A stretch of 64,000 nucleotides of DNA from positions 1 through 64,000 of the forward strand of contig JASANE010016380.1 of NCBI GenBank assembly GCA_030248225.1, given 5' to 3'. Both the position numbers and the translations under genes were made by a program. The notes under the pieces were generated by a model that did not search any database, was not told the origin of the DNA, and saw only the letters and a list, made by a program, of their open reading frames with translations. Below, one piece after another: positions 13,090-25,295 of this stretch; the first letter of the stretch is position 1, and each line of letters begins with the position of its first letter. Source of the DNA: Trileptium ribeirensis. Taxonomy: Eukaryota > Nematoda > Enoplea > Enoplida > Thoracostomopsidae.

Positions 13090-13725
13090 CCCCCTCCGTC
13101 AGAGTGTTGACATGACACACAAACTTGAAATATTCGGAATAATATGAAATATACGTAGTTAAATAGTAGTGGAAAAAATTTTCATTGACAACACGCTCTC
13201 CCACCCTTGCACCCCGTCAGACCAATTTTGCAAAACCGCACCCCTGTCAGAAGTTTTAGGATCCGCACACAAACTTGAAATATTCGGAATAATATGAAAT
13301 ATACGTAGTTAAATAGTAGTGGAAAAAAATTTCATTGACAACACGCTCTCCCACCCTTGCACCCCGTCAGACCAATTCTGCAAAACCGCACCCCTGTCAG
13401 AAGTTTTAGGATCCGCACACAAACTTGAAATATTCGGAATAATATGAAATATACGTAGTTAAATAGTAGTGGAAAAAAATTTCATTGACAACACGCTCTC
13501 CCACCCTTGCACCCCTTCAGACCAATTCTGCAAAACCGCACCCCTGTCAGAAGTTTTAGGATCCGCACACAAACTTGAAATATTCGGAATAATATGAAAT
13601 ATACGTAGTTAAATAGTAGTGGAAAAAATTTCATTGACAACACGCTCTCCCATCCTTGCACCCCGTCAGACCAATTCTGCAAAACCGCACCCCTGTCAGA
13701 AGTTTCAGGATCCGCAACTGCGTTA
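13090..13725. repeat. Tandem array, about 152 bp unit (right copy)
   Basis: About four units, mirror of 4130-4745, each with CACGCTCTCCCACCCTTGC and CAAAACCGCACCCCTGTCAG. Confidence 0.85.
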
Positions 13726-13923
13726 AATAGATCATTACTCCACTGTTTGTACAGGAATATGTTAAAATATTGGATCATAGCCTTTGACGACTTGTTTCCA
13801 CGTCAAGACAGCTCTCCCACCGAGGTACGAAGAACGTATATATATTGCCGGTGTATTTGTGAACCCAAACAAATAATGAATAAATAATTTTTTCTGTATT
13901 TCATTTGTTTTCTAAAAGTTTTT

Positions 13924-14151
13924 ATGTTGGAGCAACAGTTATTGTCTTCATACGAAAGTAATTATGATCTCATAATAATAGCTTCAAAGTATCATCTATT
14001 GAGACGAAATAAACATCAAACAAAGCGCCGTCAGGCAGCTAAACAGAAACAATTTAGTTTTCGGTGCTATGCGACCAAAACGCAGAAAACATATTATTTC
14101 TTGACCATTTTATTTAATATTTTCCCCATCTTTCTCCAATACATTCGCTAA
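13924..14151 (+). CDS. Small basic ORF of unknown function (right arm)
   Basis: Mirror copy of the 75-residue ORF at 3682-3909, with the same length and start, differing by about three residues. It has a basic centre and a hydrophobic tail. No family is recognised. It may be a fragment or a chance ORF. Confidence 0.15.
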   Translation: MLEQQLLSSYESNYDLIIIASKYHLLRRNKHQTKRRQAAKQKQFSFRCYATKTQKTYYFLTILFNIFPIFLQYIR

Positions 14152-14932
14152 TTTTTTTTACTGGGAACTAGCACAGCAGGCAGATGAACAAGCAAGTGTG
14201 AAGCAACAAATAAACTATGTGAGCTCACGAGACCGACCACTTGACGACTGACTAGTAATTAATCATTCACATTATTTTTGCTATTTTTAAATAAATTACT
14301 CGAAACTACAACTACTACAACTGTTGAACGAAAACTTGTATTTGTAGGAAACTGATAATCAATTTTCTATTAAAAGTTTTGGTTTTTGGCTTTCGATTCT
14401 GTTGCCCGCCTGGTTTACTACTGTTATTCGCTTGGAAATGGTTTATGAAAACTGAATAGTACAGTATTGCTGCTAGACAAGAATCATTCGGGAGGTGGGC
14501 ACGGGGTTAAAATTTTAACATAATTTCACGAAGAATTCTATTCATTATCGGTATTTCTTGGTTTCCGTGCAATTTTCAAATCGGAGCCTTGATTTACGGA
14601 ACCCTATCAAATGTTTTTGTTTATAAAACCTATAGAGGACAAGCTGTAGCAGGTCCATACGACCTCTCAGGAACCTGGATCGGGTTAAATCTTTTAACTT
14701 TTGATATTTCTTTATCTCGAACATGAACATACCAAATATTGAACTGGTTTGCATAAGTGCGCGAATAAGTATACGATGAACTTCTACTGTATCGCGTATA
14801 TGTATTCTTATCAACAATAACATACAAATAGTTCCAGTAGGAAACTTATATTGTTTCGCTGTGCCATGTGTGTATGAAGCTAATTTGGAAGCATTAAACC
14901 ATTCATGCTGTATTAACGTACATCCTATTTAA

Positions 14933-15115
14933 GGGCGTGCGCAGGATTAACATTTCAGAGAGGCCATAGGCAAGATTAACGTTTGAGAGAGAGGGAGGTA
15001 AATTCAAGATTTCCATCACAATTTATGAAATTTTAAGATTTGATACACGGGTAAATACTTGAACTTCGAAACCGTTTGGAGGCCATGGCCCCATGCCGCC
15101 ACCTAACGTACGCCC
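14933..15115. mobile_element. Candidate small inverted-repeat element (MITE-like), right copy
   Basis: Mirror of 2719-2904, with ends GGGCGTGCG and CGTACGCCC. Non-coding, with no clear target duplication. Confidence 0.3.
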
Positions 15116-16489
15116 ATGATCCCATATGAGAATAAACCTAGAGTCCGACATTGATTTTAGACCACGTCTAAGTTTCCTGAGCTGCAGCATTTAATAATAT
15201 ATATTTCTAAATTTTTTCATACACCGTACATGGAACTGTTATCAAAATATATATTATCATTGTATGCCAACCAATGTTTTCCATACCCACTCCGCACCTC
15301 AGTACGCTGCAGATCGATGGCTAATAAACTGGCTTGTGGGACAGATGGCGCCCGGCGAACTGCTTTTCCCATCTTGTATTTAATAGCACTACGGACCCTT
15401 CAACATCAATTTTACATAATTTTGATAAAATGTTAAATTTTGCAGTCCTGACTATGCACGAGATTTCTTATTGAGAATATTCGCAGTGGATTAGCGCAAG
15501 ACTGCTTACTGCACAAAGGCGTAGACATATTGGGCTATTCCATACTCATCTACACAACAATGACATATTTAACACAATTTGCGTAACACCTATATAATAA
15601 TACTGAATACAGGAAACAAAACTTTCCAATTATAAGAAGTGTATTGAGAGAGTTACATTTCCTAATAACAATCTTTAAATATAATGTATAGTTATATATA
15701 TCACATGATAAAATTAAATTATACGTAGTACGACCATCAGAGCACAGGATATCCTTTTTAGTGGGCTGGGAAGCCGGAAAACCGGCTAATTGTCCGGAAC
15801 TGCAAATATCGACTTTCCCCGCTAGCCAGGCGGCCTGGCTGTTCGGAATAACGGGCGTCCGCGGTGGAGCTGGGCAGGCTAGCCTACGAGCTGTGTGCAA
15901 CTTCTAAGGCTGTGGGAAATTATATCTGATTATCGCGCTGAATCTAGTAGCATTCGACCTTGGTTTCGGGCCACATCGAAGATCGAAGATCAGTTTAGAG
16001 TCTAGTAAAATTAATATTTCCATATTGTTTCGCCAAATCACGCAGTATCGCAATGTTCACTGATCAGTAAATGCTGTGTGTGTGCGTAAACAATTAGCTC
16101 AGATTAATATATTCTCAGATAGCTTATATATAATCATTAGAGCTCTCAATGACTGAGTCCTACGACTCCGTATATTACAAATAGAAATATCATTATAATC
16201 TTTCGTTCATACTTGTTTTGCTCTGTCACCGAAAACACTTCATTAACTATTCATTAGCACTTAGTTATCTACCGCTACTCTACGATGCGTTTATATCTTG
16301 TTAAGCTTTGGATTATGTTTTAATTATTATGGTATTTTGATTTTCGGAGATACAAAACGTAGATTAGTTATGACGCATTGCTATTTAACTGCGCGAAGTA
16401 AGAGCAGTCTGCATACTAACCTTGATATATGTATATCTCTACAAGTACGCTAATCAAGGTGTATTATGCTATGATATTTTGTCTTTGGT

Positions 16490-17945
16490 TTATGAGTGAC
16501 ATATCAAAAACCAAAACTTTACTAAGCTCAGACAGATTATATTTGTGCACGTAGAAACTGTCAAATATTTTGTCATTGGTTTATGAGTGAAATACCAACA
16601 AAATACAAAAACTTCGCTAAGCTGATACAGATTACATTTATGCACTACGAAACTTGCAAATATTTTGTCATTGGTTTATGAGTGAAATACACAATACAAA
16701 AACTTCACTAAGCTCATACAGATTATATTTATGCACTACGAAACTTGCAAATATTTTGTCATTAGTTTATGAGTGAAATACAAAATACAAAAACTTCACT
16801 AAGCTCATACAGATTATATTTATGCACTTTGAAACTTGCAAATGGTTTGTCATTGGTTTATGAGTGAAATACCAAAATACAAAAACTTCGCTAAGCTCAT
16901 ACAGATTATATTTATGCACTCCGAAACTTGCAAATATTTTGTCATTAGTTTATGAGTGAAATACACGATACAAAAGCTTCACTAAGCTCATACAGATTAT
17001 ATTTATGCACTTTGAAACTTGCAAATGGTTTGTCATTGGTTTATGAGTGAAATACCAACAAAATACAAAAACTTCGCTAAGCTCATACAGATTACATTTA
17101 TGCACTACGAAACTTGCAAATATTTTGTCATTGGTTTATGAGTGAAATACACAATACAAAAACTTCACTAAGCTCATACAGATTATATTTATGCACTACG
17201 AAACTTGCAAATATTTTGTCATTAGTTTATGAGTGAAATACAAAATACAAAAACTTCACTAAGCTCATACAGATTATATTTATGCACTTTGAAACTTGCA
17301 AATGGTTTGTCATTGGTTTATGAGTGAAATACCAAAATACAAAAACTTCGCTAAGCTCATACAGATTATATTTATGCACTCCGAAACTTGCAAATTTTTG
17401 TCATTGGTTTATGAGTGAAATACAAAATACAAAAACTTCACTAAGCTCATACAGATTATATTTATGCACTTTGAAACTTGCAAATGGTTTGTCATTGGTT
17501 TATGAGTGAAATACCAAAATACAAAAACTTCGCTAAGCTCATACAGATTATATTTAATCACTCCGAAACTTGCAAATATTTGGTCATTAGTTTATGAGTG
17601 AAATACACAATACAAAAACTTCACTAAGCTCATACAGATTATATTTATGCACTACGAAACTTGCAAATATTTTGTCATTGATTTATGAGTGAAATACCAA
17701 AATACAAAACCTTTACTAAGCTCATGCAGATTATATTTATGCACTACGAAACTTGCACATATTTTATCATTGGTTTATGAGTGAAGTACCAAAATACAAA
17801 AACTTCACTAAGCTCATACAGATTATATCTATGGACTTTGAAACTTGCAAATATTTTCTCACTGGTTTATGAGTGAAATACCAAAATGCAAAAACTTCAC
17901 AAAGCTCATACAGATTATATTTATGCACTACGAAGCTGTCAAATA
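16490..17945. repeat. Tandem array, about 92 bp unit (right copy)
   Basis: About 16 units containing CTAAGCTCATACAGATTAT and TTGGTTTATGAGTGAAATAC, mirror of 1-1376. Spacings of 91-92 bases are seen between successive CTAAGCTC motifs (for example 16708, 16799, 16891). Unique sequence begins just after 17945. Confidence 0.9.
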
Positions 17946-18500
17946 TTAATAACCCTTCGTGGACAACTCTGTCAATTTGAATCAGCCAATATTGCAACTC
18001 GCTGTGTTTGCTAAGTTTATCGCGTAAACGTATGTTTGCACGTGAGTTACTTTTCGTGGTCTTGAAAAAACAAGGCAACGAATCTGGTATCGCAGTGGTT
18101 CGCGTACACCGTTGGCACCCGTAATCCGTACAGTCTGGTCTAAATTCCTGGCACCTGCTTGAGTATGTCAAACATTGCACGATTCTCAAATTCGGACGTT
18201 AAAAGGTTAGGCTTAACCGTATAAACTTAAACTTATATAATTATCTTAACCTTTTATATATAATATAATTACGTATTATCACTATGGCATTTTAAATGTT
18301 ATTTAGTAATCACTCGCTTCTATATATAAATTGCACAAGCTCAGAGTGTTTTAAACCGTGGTGTAAACAAATATATCAACCAGTAATGCAGCGGAATAAC
18401 TAATTGAACATATGAGTGAAACCTCAATACCAAAAAAACTATATCAAGCGCTTAGATTATAATTTCATTATATTTATGCGCCGCGAAATTGTTAAATAGT
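17946..18500. other. Unique sequence after the palindrome, no gene recognised
   Basis: AT-rich sequence. The 140-codon minus-strand ORF that begins here runs into the satellite array and is not credible as a gene. Confidence 0.5.
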
Positions 18501-18503
18501 TAA

Positions 18504-19830
18504 ACGTTACAGTAATAATCTATACCCTGTAATAAGATAATATTTATGGGTATGACACTGAGTTCACAAAACAACTAATTACGTACTGCTCGCAATAATC
18601 TATACCCTGTAATAAGATAATACTTATGGGTATGACACTGAGTTCACAAAACAACTAAAATGTACTGCTCGCAATAATCTATACCCTGTAATAAGATAAT
18701 ACTTATGGATATGACACTGAGTTTACAAAACAACTAATTATGTACTGCTCGCAATAATCTATACCCTGTAATAAGATAATACTTATGGGTATGACACTGA
18801 GTTCACAAAACAGCTAAAAATGTACTGCTCGCAAAAATTTATACCCTGTAATAAGATAATACATAAGGGTATGACACTGAGTTCACAAAACAGTTAAAAA
18901 TGTACTGCTCGCAATAATCTATACCCTGTAATAATATAATACTTATGCGGCGTTCACGTTATAATGTCCCCGCTGTTTGGAACTTTTGACCCCCTGTAGT
19001 CGCGACCCTACCGTATAGACAGTCAGGGTGACACCCATACTGTATATCAAATGCCGAGGGTGTACGACACACCCTTAGCTACTACATTTTTTCTAGACAG
19101 TGTCGTACACACCCTTAGCTACCGATTTGGCGCGAATTAACTATAACGGGCACCGTCTGTAGCTAATGCGGTTTATTAGTCAACTGTCCTGTGGAGTTTT
19201 TCCTAAATTCTCCATATTTGTATCTAGCCCATATGAACATTGCTCAAATAATTCCCAACACTGTCAATAAAACTGCCAGAAGACACGGTGTGCCTGACAC
19301 TGTCGGTAAGCGGTAATACGCGTAACTAGTTACCGTTGAAAAAATTTATTAAAAACATGGGGGTGTCTAAGACACCCTGTTGTCAACAGTGTGTCTGACA
19401 CTGTGTGGGGTACATAGGTTCCAAACGTTGGGGACATTATAACGTGAACGCCGCATTATGGGTATGACACTGAGTTCACAAAACAGCTAAAAATGTACTG
19501 CTCGCAAAAATTTATACCCTGTAATAAGATAATACATAAGGGTATGACACTGAGTTCACAAAACAGTTAAAAATGTACTGCTCGCAATAATCTATACCCT
19601 GTAATAATATAATACTTATGGGTATGACACTGAGTTCACAAAACAGCTAAAAATATACTGCTCGCAAAAATTTATACCCTGTAATAAGATAATACATAAG
19701 GGTATGACACTGAGTTCACAAAACAACTAAAATTTACTGCTCGCAATAAGCTATACCCTGTAATAAGCTAATACTTATGGGTGTGACACTGAGTTCACAA
19801 AACAACTAATTATGTACTGCTCGCATTCGA
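18504..19830. repeat. Tandem array, about 80 bp unit, split by a MITE
   Basis: Roughly ten units sharing TATACCCTGTAATAAGATAA and GGTATGACACTGAGTTCAC at a spacing of 79-80 bases. Units lie at 18504-18945 and again at 19459-19830. The intervening 510 bases are a Harbinger-type MITE that entered one unit. Removing it and one TTA restores the repeat unit, so the array predates that insertion. Confidence 0.92.
18946..19455. mobile_element. Harbinger-type MITE, copy A
   Basis: A 510 bp non-coding element with long terminal inverted repeats. It begins TGCGGCGTTCACGTTATAAT and ends with the near-complement (CGTGAACGCCGCA), with about 37 bases of pairing. It is flanked by TTA at 18943-18945 and 19456-19458, the 3 bp TWA-type target duplication typical of PIF/Harbinger elements. 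It sits inside an 80 bp satellite unit, so the pre-insertion site can be read directly. It encodes no transposase and would need one supplied elsewhere. Confidence 0.88.
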
Positions 19831-20384
19831 CGAATTTAGCTATGAAATATTTCTAAAAATACGTGAATGACAATATATAGTTGGATAATTGGATGGCGTA
19901 GAACATTATAGGCTACGCTTAGAGCGGTTGAAATTTCAAATAACGTTGTAGCTGCTTGAAAATATTGAACTTAATTTTTTTATATAAAGGAAATTGCTTA
20001 CCAATAAAGGTATATTTTCTGGAAAAATTGTATCCAAAACTTGGATAGATTTAACAACTATGTCATAACGGAAATGAATTATTATATTTTTCAGACCAAG
20101 TTTTCTTCCTTATCAACAATATTGATTCATTTGAAACAAATTATTGTCATTTTACATCGACGCTGCTACACTCTACGCCTGGACATTGATTGGCAATTCG
20201 TTAAACGGGTTCGAATTTTGTAACAGATATCAATTATTTGCCTAAATAATACATAAGAATTGTAAGAAGACACTGAAAATAGAAAATACACCATGGACAG
20301 TCAACGACAGGGACACCGTACGCTACTCAAAAGGATGTGCTACGGAAATATTAGAAGACCGTCTTACGGCGGCCTATTATTTCG
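19831..20384. other. AT-rich stretch, no gene recognised
   Basis: It contains one 60-codon ORF without a recognisable motif. No other structure is seen. Confidence 0.5.
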
Positions 20385-20960
20385 AAAAATGAGGAGACAC
20401 GCCCCCGCCTTTCGGCTTGTTGTGACCCTGATCAAGTATAACGTGAAACAAGTATCGAAAAACGAGGGGACACGTCCCCGCCTTTCTGCTTGTTGTGACC
20501 CTGATCAAGTATAACGTGAAACAAGTATCGAAAAATGAGAGGACACGCCCCCGCCTTTCGGTTTGTTGTGACCTTGATCAAGTATAACGTGAAACAAGTA
20601 TCGAAAAATGAGGGGACACGCCCCCGCCTTTCGGCCTGTTGTGACCCTGATCAAGTATAACGTTAAACAGGTATTGAAAAATGAGGGGACACGCCCCCGC
20701 GTTTCGGCCTGTTGTGACCCTGATCAAGTATAACGTGAAACAGGTATTGAAAAATGAGGGGACACGCCCCCGCGTTTCGGCCTGTTGTGACCCTGATCAA
20801 GTATAACGTGAAACAAGTATCGAAAAATGAGGGGACACGTCCCCGTCTTTCGGCTTGTTGTGACCCTGATCAAGTATAACGTGAAACAAGTATCGAAAAA
20901 TGAGGGGACGCGCCCCCGCCTTTCGGCTTGTTGTGACCCTGATCAAGTATAACGTGAAGT
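20385..20960. repeat. Tandem array, about 73 bp unit
   Basis: About eight units with ATGAGGGGACACGCCCCCGC, then CGGCTTGTTGTGACCCTGAT, then CAAGTATAACGTGAAACAAG. Successive ATCAAGT motifs lie 73 bases apart (20431, 20504, 20577). Units are well conserved, implying recent amplification. The short ORF at its left edge is repeat-derived. Confidence 0.92.
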
Positions 20961-21982
20961 ATATTCGAATAAATTAGTGAGAAATCAAATTCGTGAAATC
21001 GGAAGTGAAATTCAATCAGTACAAAGCAATTCTATATCTAAAACAAATGTATGGAATAAAGTTCAATGACGAGTATCAACGGAATACAGATTAACTTTCT
21101 ATTAATACTGTCTATACGCTTCCTAGAACCTGCTGTGCTATTTGAGATAGCGGAAAACTTGCACCGCTTCAGTCGCAACGATGTCATACCGCGAAAGCTT
21201 ATTTGCCCAGACTTGCAGACCCGTCACGCGTCAAACTCTTTATCTTTGACTAAGCATTCGTCTTTGAGATGGGCAAAGTTGCATTTATGTAGAATCCCGA
21301 CTGCGAACCGTCTTTGATGTTTGGAGTTGCGTAGTCAGGGGAATTACGATAAAATTTAACCTATATAAAAGCCTGCGTTTGCAATTTAGACCGATTGAAG
21401 AACTTCTGTTTCTTTCATATATGTATAAAATATGTATGTACAAAATTGGTATAATCAACCAATTGCTGTATGAGGTGAACTGTATTTCGAGTAGCGTTGA
21501 ACAACCTGTTTCCAAAGCCAAGCCGGATCATTTTGTTTTTGAGTTTTGCTCGCCAACCATGATCGTTAAATTCTCTTTGACAATGCGAGTGAACGTGGTC
21601 AAACATAATATACGTTACGACCTGAGTTAACGTACTTTGTATTGCGCAAATCTAGCGTAGGGCAATCGATTAAAATTGAAATACGGTGTAATGTTAGAAG
21701 CTTTTATTGTCTGTGGAAGATTCTGTAGTAAAGTTGCAAGAAATAAAATACTTGTAAATGGCTAAAAAGCCAAGAATACAGTTATACGATTCATGATTTT
21801 GTGTCCAAACCAATCCTTAACAAGTTCGAGTGGTACGAAATATTTTTGCCTTAAACAGTAAGTGCGGCTAAGGTGAGTCATCACCTAATATTGATCATTT
21901 TGGAAGTTTTTAAAAATATGTTTTTTGCAGTGTTATGTTTCTTTTTTGACATAAATGTGAGGCTGAGCTAGGACAGTTGGGT
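20961..21982. other. No gene recognised
   Basis: Several ORFs of 60-85 codons on both strands, none with a motif or a partner in the window. Confidence 0.5.
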
Positions 21983-21985
21983 TTA

Positions 21986-22492
21986 TGCGGCGTTCACGTT
22001 ATAATGCCCAGACTGTTGAGAACTTTTTACCCCCTGTAGTCGTGACCATACCGTATAGACAGTCAGGGCGACACCCATATTGTAAATCAATTTCCGAGGG
22101 TGTACGACACACCCCTAGCAACGACATTTTTTCTTTACAGTGTTGTACACACCCTTAGTTACCAATTTGGCGCGAATTAAGTATAACAGACACTATATGT
22201 ACCTAATACGGTTTATTAGTTAATTGCACTGTGTAGTTTTCTTTAAATTCTCAATATTTGTATCTATGCCATATGAACATTGATGAAATAATGCCACTTA
22301 CTGTCAATAAAACTGCAAGGACACACAGTGTGCTTGACGCTGTCGAGAAGTTGCAATACCCCTGGCTACTACCATTGAAAAATTTATTTAAAACATGGAG
22401 TGTCTAGGACACCCTGTTGTCGACAGTGTGCCTAGCACTGTGTGTTGTACATAGGTTCCAAACGTTGGGGACATTATAACGTGAACGTCGCC
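21986..22492. mobile_element. Harbinger-type MITE, copy B
   Basis: A 507 bp relative of copy A. It has the same left end (TGCGGCGTTCACGTTATAAT) and a right end that has drifted (GTGAACGTCGCC). TTA occurs at 21983-21985 and 22493-22495. Internal landmarks such as CCCCCTGTAGTCG and GAGGGTGTACGACACACCC are shared with the other copies. Non-coding. Confidence 0.85.
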
Positions 22493-22495
22493 TTA

Positions 22496-23819
22496 GTGCC
22501 ATTGCTTTTAATTACTTATTAGTCAGATCAAACTATGACCAATATCTAGATCAAACGAAACGGAAAAGTAATAAACTCAATTAATAGATATAAATTATTC
22601 ATAGCTAAAATTTATGCAAATCGAATTCTTCTTTTCAAAGATACATGTGCTAGCAGTAACGTTTGGGCGTTCTAATCTGGAAAGTATATATACCACTTAT
22701 TTCATAGCAATGCACAAATGTTGGTATCAATTTAACAGTATCCCCTTATCACAAAATCGACATGTACATTTTAAAACCATGGTCCTCAGTAGTATCAACA
22801 ATGCCAAAACCATAAATTATGATAACGACACATACACAAATCTTGCATGACAATATTGCTTATAGCTGTCTATGCCGTAGTTTGGAGGATGTTAGGAAAG
22901 TATTGACTATATAATATGTAGGTTATAGCTACACCCACTGGCAAAGCTTAAACCAAAAACAACATGTCATCCTCAAGGTTAACAACAACAATACCTACGC
23001 GATTTTGACACAAAATTGATAGTTTTTGCCTATTATTCAGTTGCTACGGGAGTTATCGGATAGATGGCAGACCTGCAGTTGGAATAGCAGAAGGCGCCCT
23101 GTACTGTGAAATTTTTTCTCACTTTAGCGGTTAACATGTTACCATAAAACTTTAAATACAGGATTGTTCCAGATATTTCAACGTCTTCGTGAGTTCCGCA
23201 ATAATGAGGAGCCCTTGGTACTTTCCCACGGTGCAAAAAAATCAAATTTTTTCTATTGTACCAAAAAATATGTATTTGTCTCAAAATCATCTAATTTTGC
23301 CAATTTGGATTTTTGCCAATCTAATTTTGGGACTCAAAATCGCAAATATTTTTCTTTCCTAGCAATTAGCACTACAACCAAAATTATCCGGAACCGAAAC
23401 TGTTATGTTAGCTGGAACCGGGACCTGGTCTTTTGAATATGTAAATTATAAATTACGACTCATTAGTGTCATACTCATCACCGGTTTGCGGTGAGTTCAT
23501 ACGGTTATTTATTAACACTTATACGATTATTATTTTAAGCGTACATGGTGTTTTTCGTTACCCCTATAAGGCAAGTCAATTGGCTAAAAATGTTTAATTT
23601 TACCAATGAAAAAATGTCGAATTGTAATATACTTTAGGGCTTCAATTTCATGACAACAGATATGCAGAAATATAACCGCTTTGTTTACCCTAGGTAATAG
23701 TAACCGTTAATTGTCCCTCTTCTGCTCCGTAGGACAACGTGATTGTAGATCTGGCTCTGTCTTTGATTTTATTGATGTTAATTGATAAAATGAAAGCCGA
23801 GACTGTGTAGGTTCACAAA
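22496..23819. other. No gene recognised
   Basis: AT-rich sequence with ORFs under 95 codons on both strands. None shows a domain. Confidence 0.5.
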
Positions 23820-24255
23820 CATTAACGAGCAGAACTGTAGGAACATAGATCATACTATAACAGCTTCAGATTGATTGTGTGACCCCAAAATTTCAGAAAT
23901 CCGACTGTCCCTGCTAGGTGTCTAGTGTATAGCAAGACCTATTTTGTGTGTCCTTAAGTAGTTTTATCGCTTGTCTAAGAAGCTCAATACAAGCTATTCG
24001 AAGGCCAAATCGTCAAGATAAACCATCTTGTACATTAACGAGCAGAACTGTACTAACATAGATTATACTATAACAGGCTTCAGATTGATTGTGTGACCCC
24101 AAAATTGTATAAACCCAACGGTCCTGCTAGGTATCTAGTGTATAGCAAGACCTATTTTGTGTGTTCTTAAGTAGTTTTATCGCTTGTCAAAGAGGATTAG
24201 GAGCTGAATACAAGCTATTCGAACGTAAAATCGTCAAGACACACCATCTTAAACA
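23820..24255. repeat. Direct tandem duplication, about 213 bp
   Basis: The stretch 23820-24032 is repeated at 24033-24255. Both begin CATTAACGAGCAGAACTGTA and share GATTGATTGTGTGACCCC and CTAGTGTATAGCAAGACC. The copies differ by scattered substitutions and small indels, so the duplication is not very recent. Non-coding. Confidence 0.85.
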
Positions 24256-25060
24256 TTTCAATATTTGGTTAAGTAGGAGCGGAATGAGCTAGATAAATAT
24301 TAGGATCAACTAACTGACTTTCCACAACAGAAAATTGGAATGTGAGAAAATTCAGTTATGATCTGAGAATGCTTAAGCAGTAACAAAATTACGCTATAAA
24401 CAAAACACGGCAACTAAATATGTTTGATGATTTTACTGACGGTGTCAAGGACTGAGTATACAAACACACAATGCGAGGATGTAAATAACTGCAACGGCGT
24501 ACCTGAGGCAATACATTTTCAAAAAATTTATGAAGAATCCGACATCAAACCATTGCCGAAGTTCCACTAGCAATGCATATCATCTTAAAATACCATCAAA
24601 ACGATCATGTTATTGCTGACACCGTCTAATGGACAGTTGAGAGACACCCAGCATGGACAAAATTTCCAAATTCTGTTTTTTTATGTCGTAAAAACCACAT
24701 CGGTAGAAAGTGAGGCTCAAAATATTTAGGAATGACGAACCACAGCGTATAATTAGGCTGTAACTTTCCACCATTTATAGAAAAGTTAAGCTATTTATCT
24801 ACACAGTTAAGATCAACAGTTTAGTAACAGCAAAAAATATACGGAAGTATAAAATTTGGATTTAATTATGTCTCTAGCCAGCTCACGCAAACAGCAATTG
24901 ACCCCGTTTAGGTTTTTATATACGTGCATAGAATACAGCGATATAAAATTGAAGTTATGTTACTTATTATAAAAGCATTAAGATAATATAACTAAGTAAA
25001 ATTTAAGCAATGATGTCAATGGTGTTAGCGCAGAATCTAGTAATTTGTATTTATTGTTTA
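24256..25060. other. No gene recognised
   Basis: AT-rich non-coding sequence leading into a microsatellite. Confidence 0.5.
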
Positions 25061-25107
25061 TTTATTTTTATTTGTTTATATCATTTATTTATTTACTTAT
25101 TTTATAT

Positions 25108-25178
<71 letters not shown>

Positions 25179-25295
25179 TGTATTCATTATTTATTCATTT
25201 ATTTTTTCGTGTATTCGTTTATTCAATCATTCGTTAATTTATTCTTTTAGTCAGTCATTCATTTATTCATTCATTCATTCCGTCAGTCATTCATA
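25061..25295 (+). repeat. ATTT-type microsatellite grading into ATTC repeats
   Basis: About 130 bases of near-perfect TTTA/ATTT tetranucleotide repeat, followed by degenerate TTCATTCATTC units. The two overlapping ORFs rich in Leu, Phe, Ile and Tyr are products of the repeat. Confidence 0.95.

Larger units (their letters stand above)
8989..17830. repeat. Right arm of giant imperfect palindrome
   Basis: Reverse-complement partner of 1-8810. Its array units are more uniform than those of the left arm, most clearly at 10866-11870, where about ten near-identical units follow each other. The array at its outer end continues to about 17945, slightly beyond the part that pairs with window position 1. 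A short stretch around 9830-9925 is longer and different from its partner at about 7955-8035, so the arms are not simple identical copies. Confidence 0.9.

Noticed and set aside
17767..18189. 140-codon minus-strand ORF at the palindrome edge
   Set aside because: Half of it is satellite sequence; the rest has no recognisable feature.
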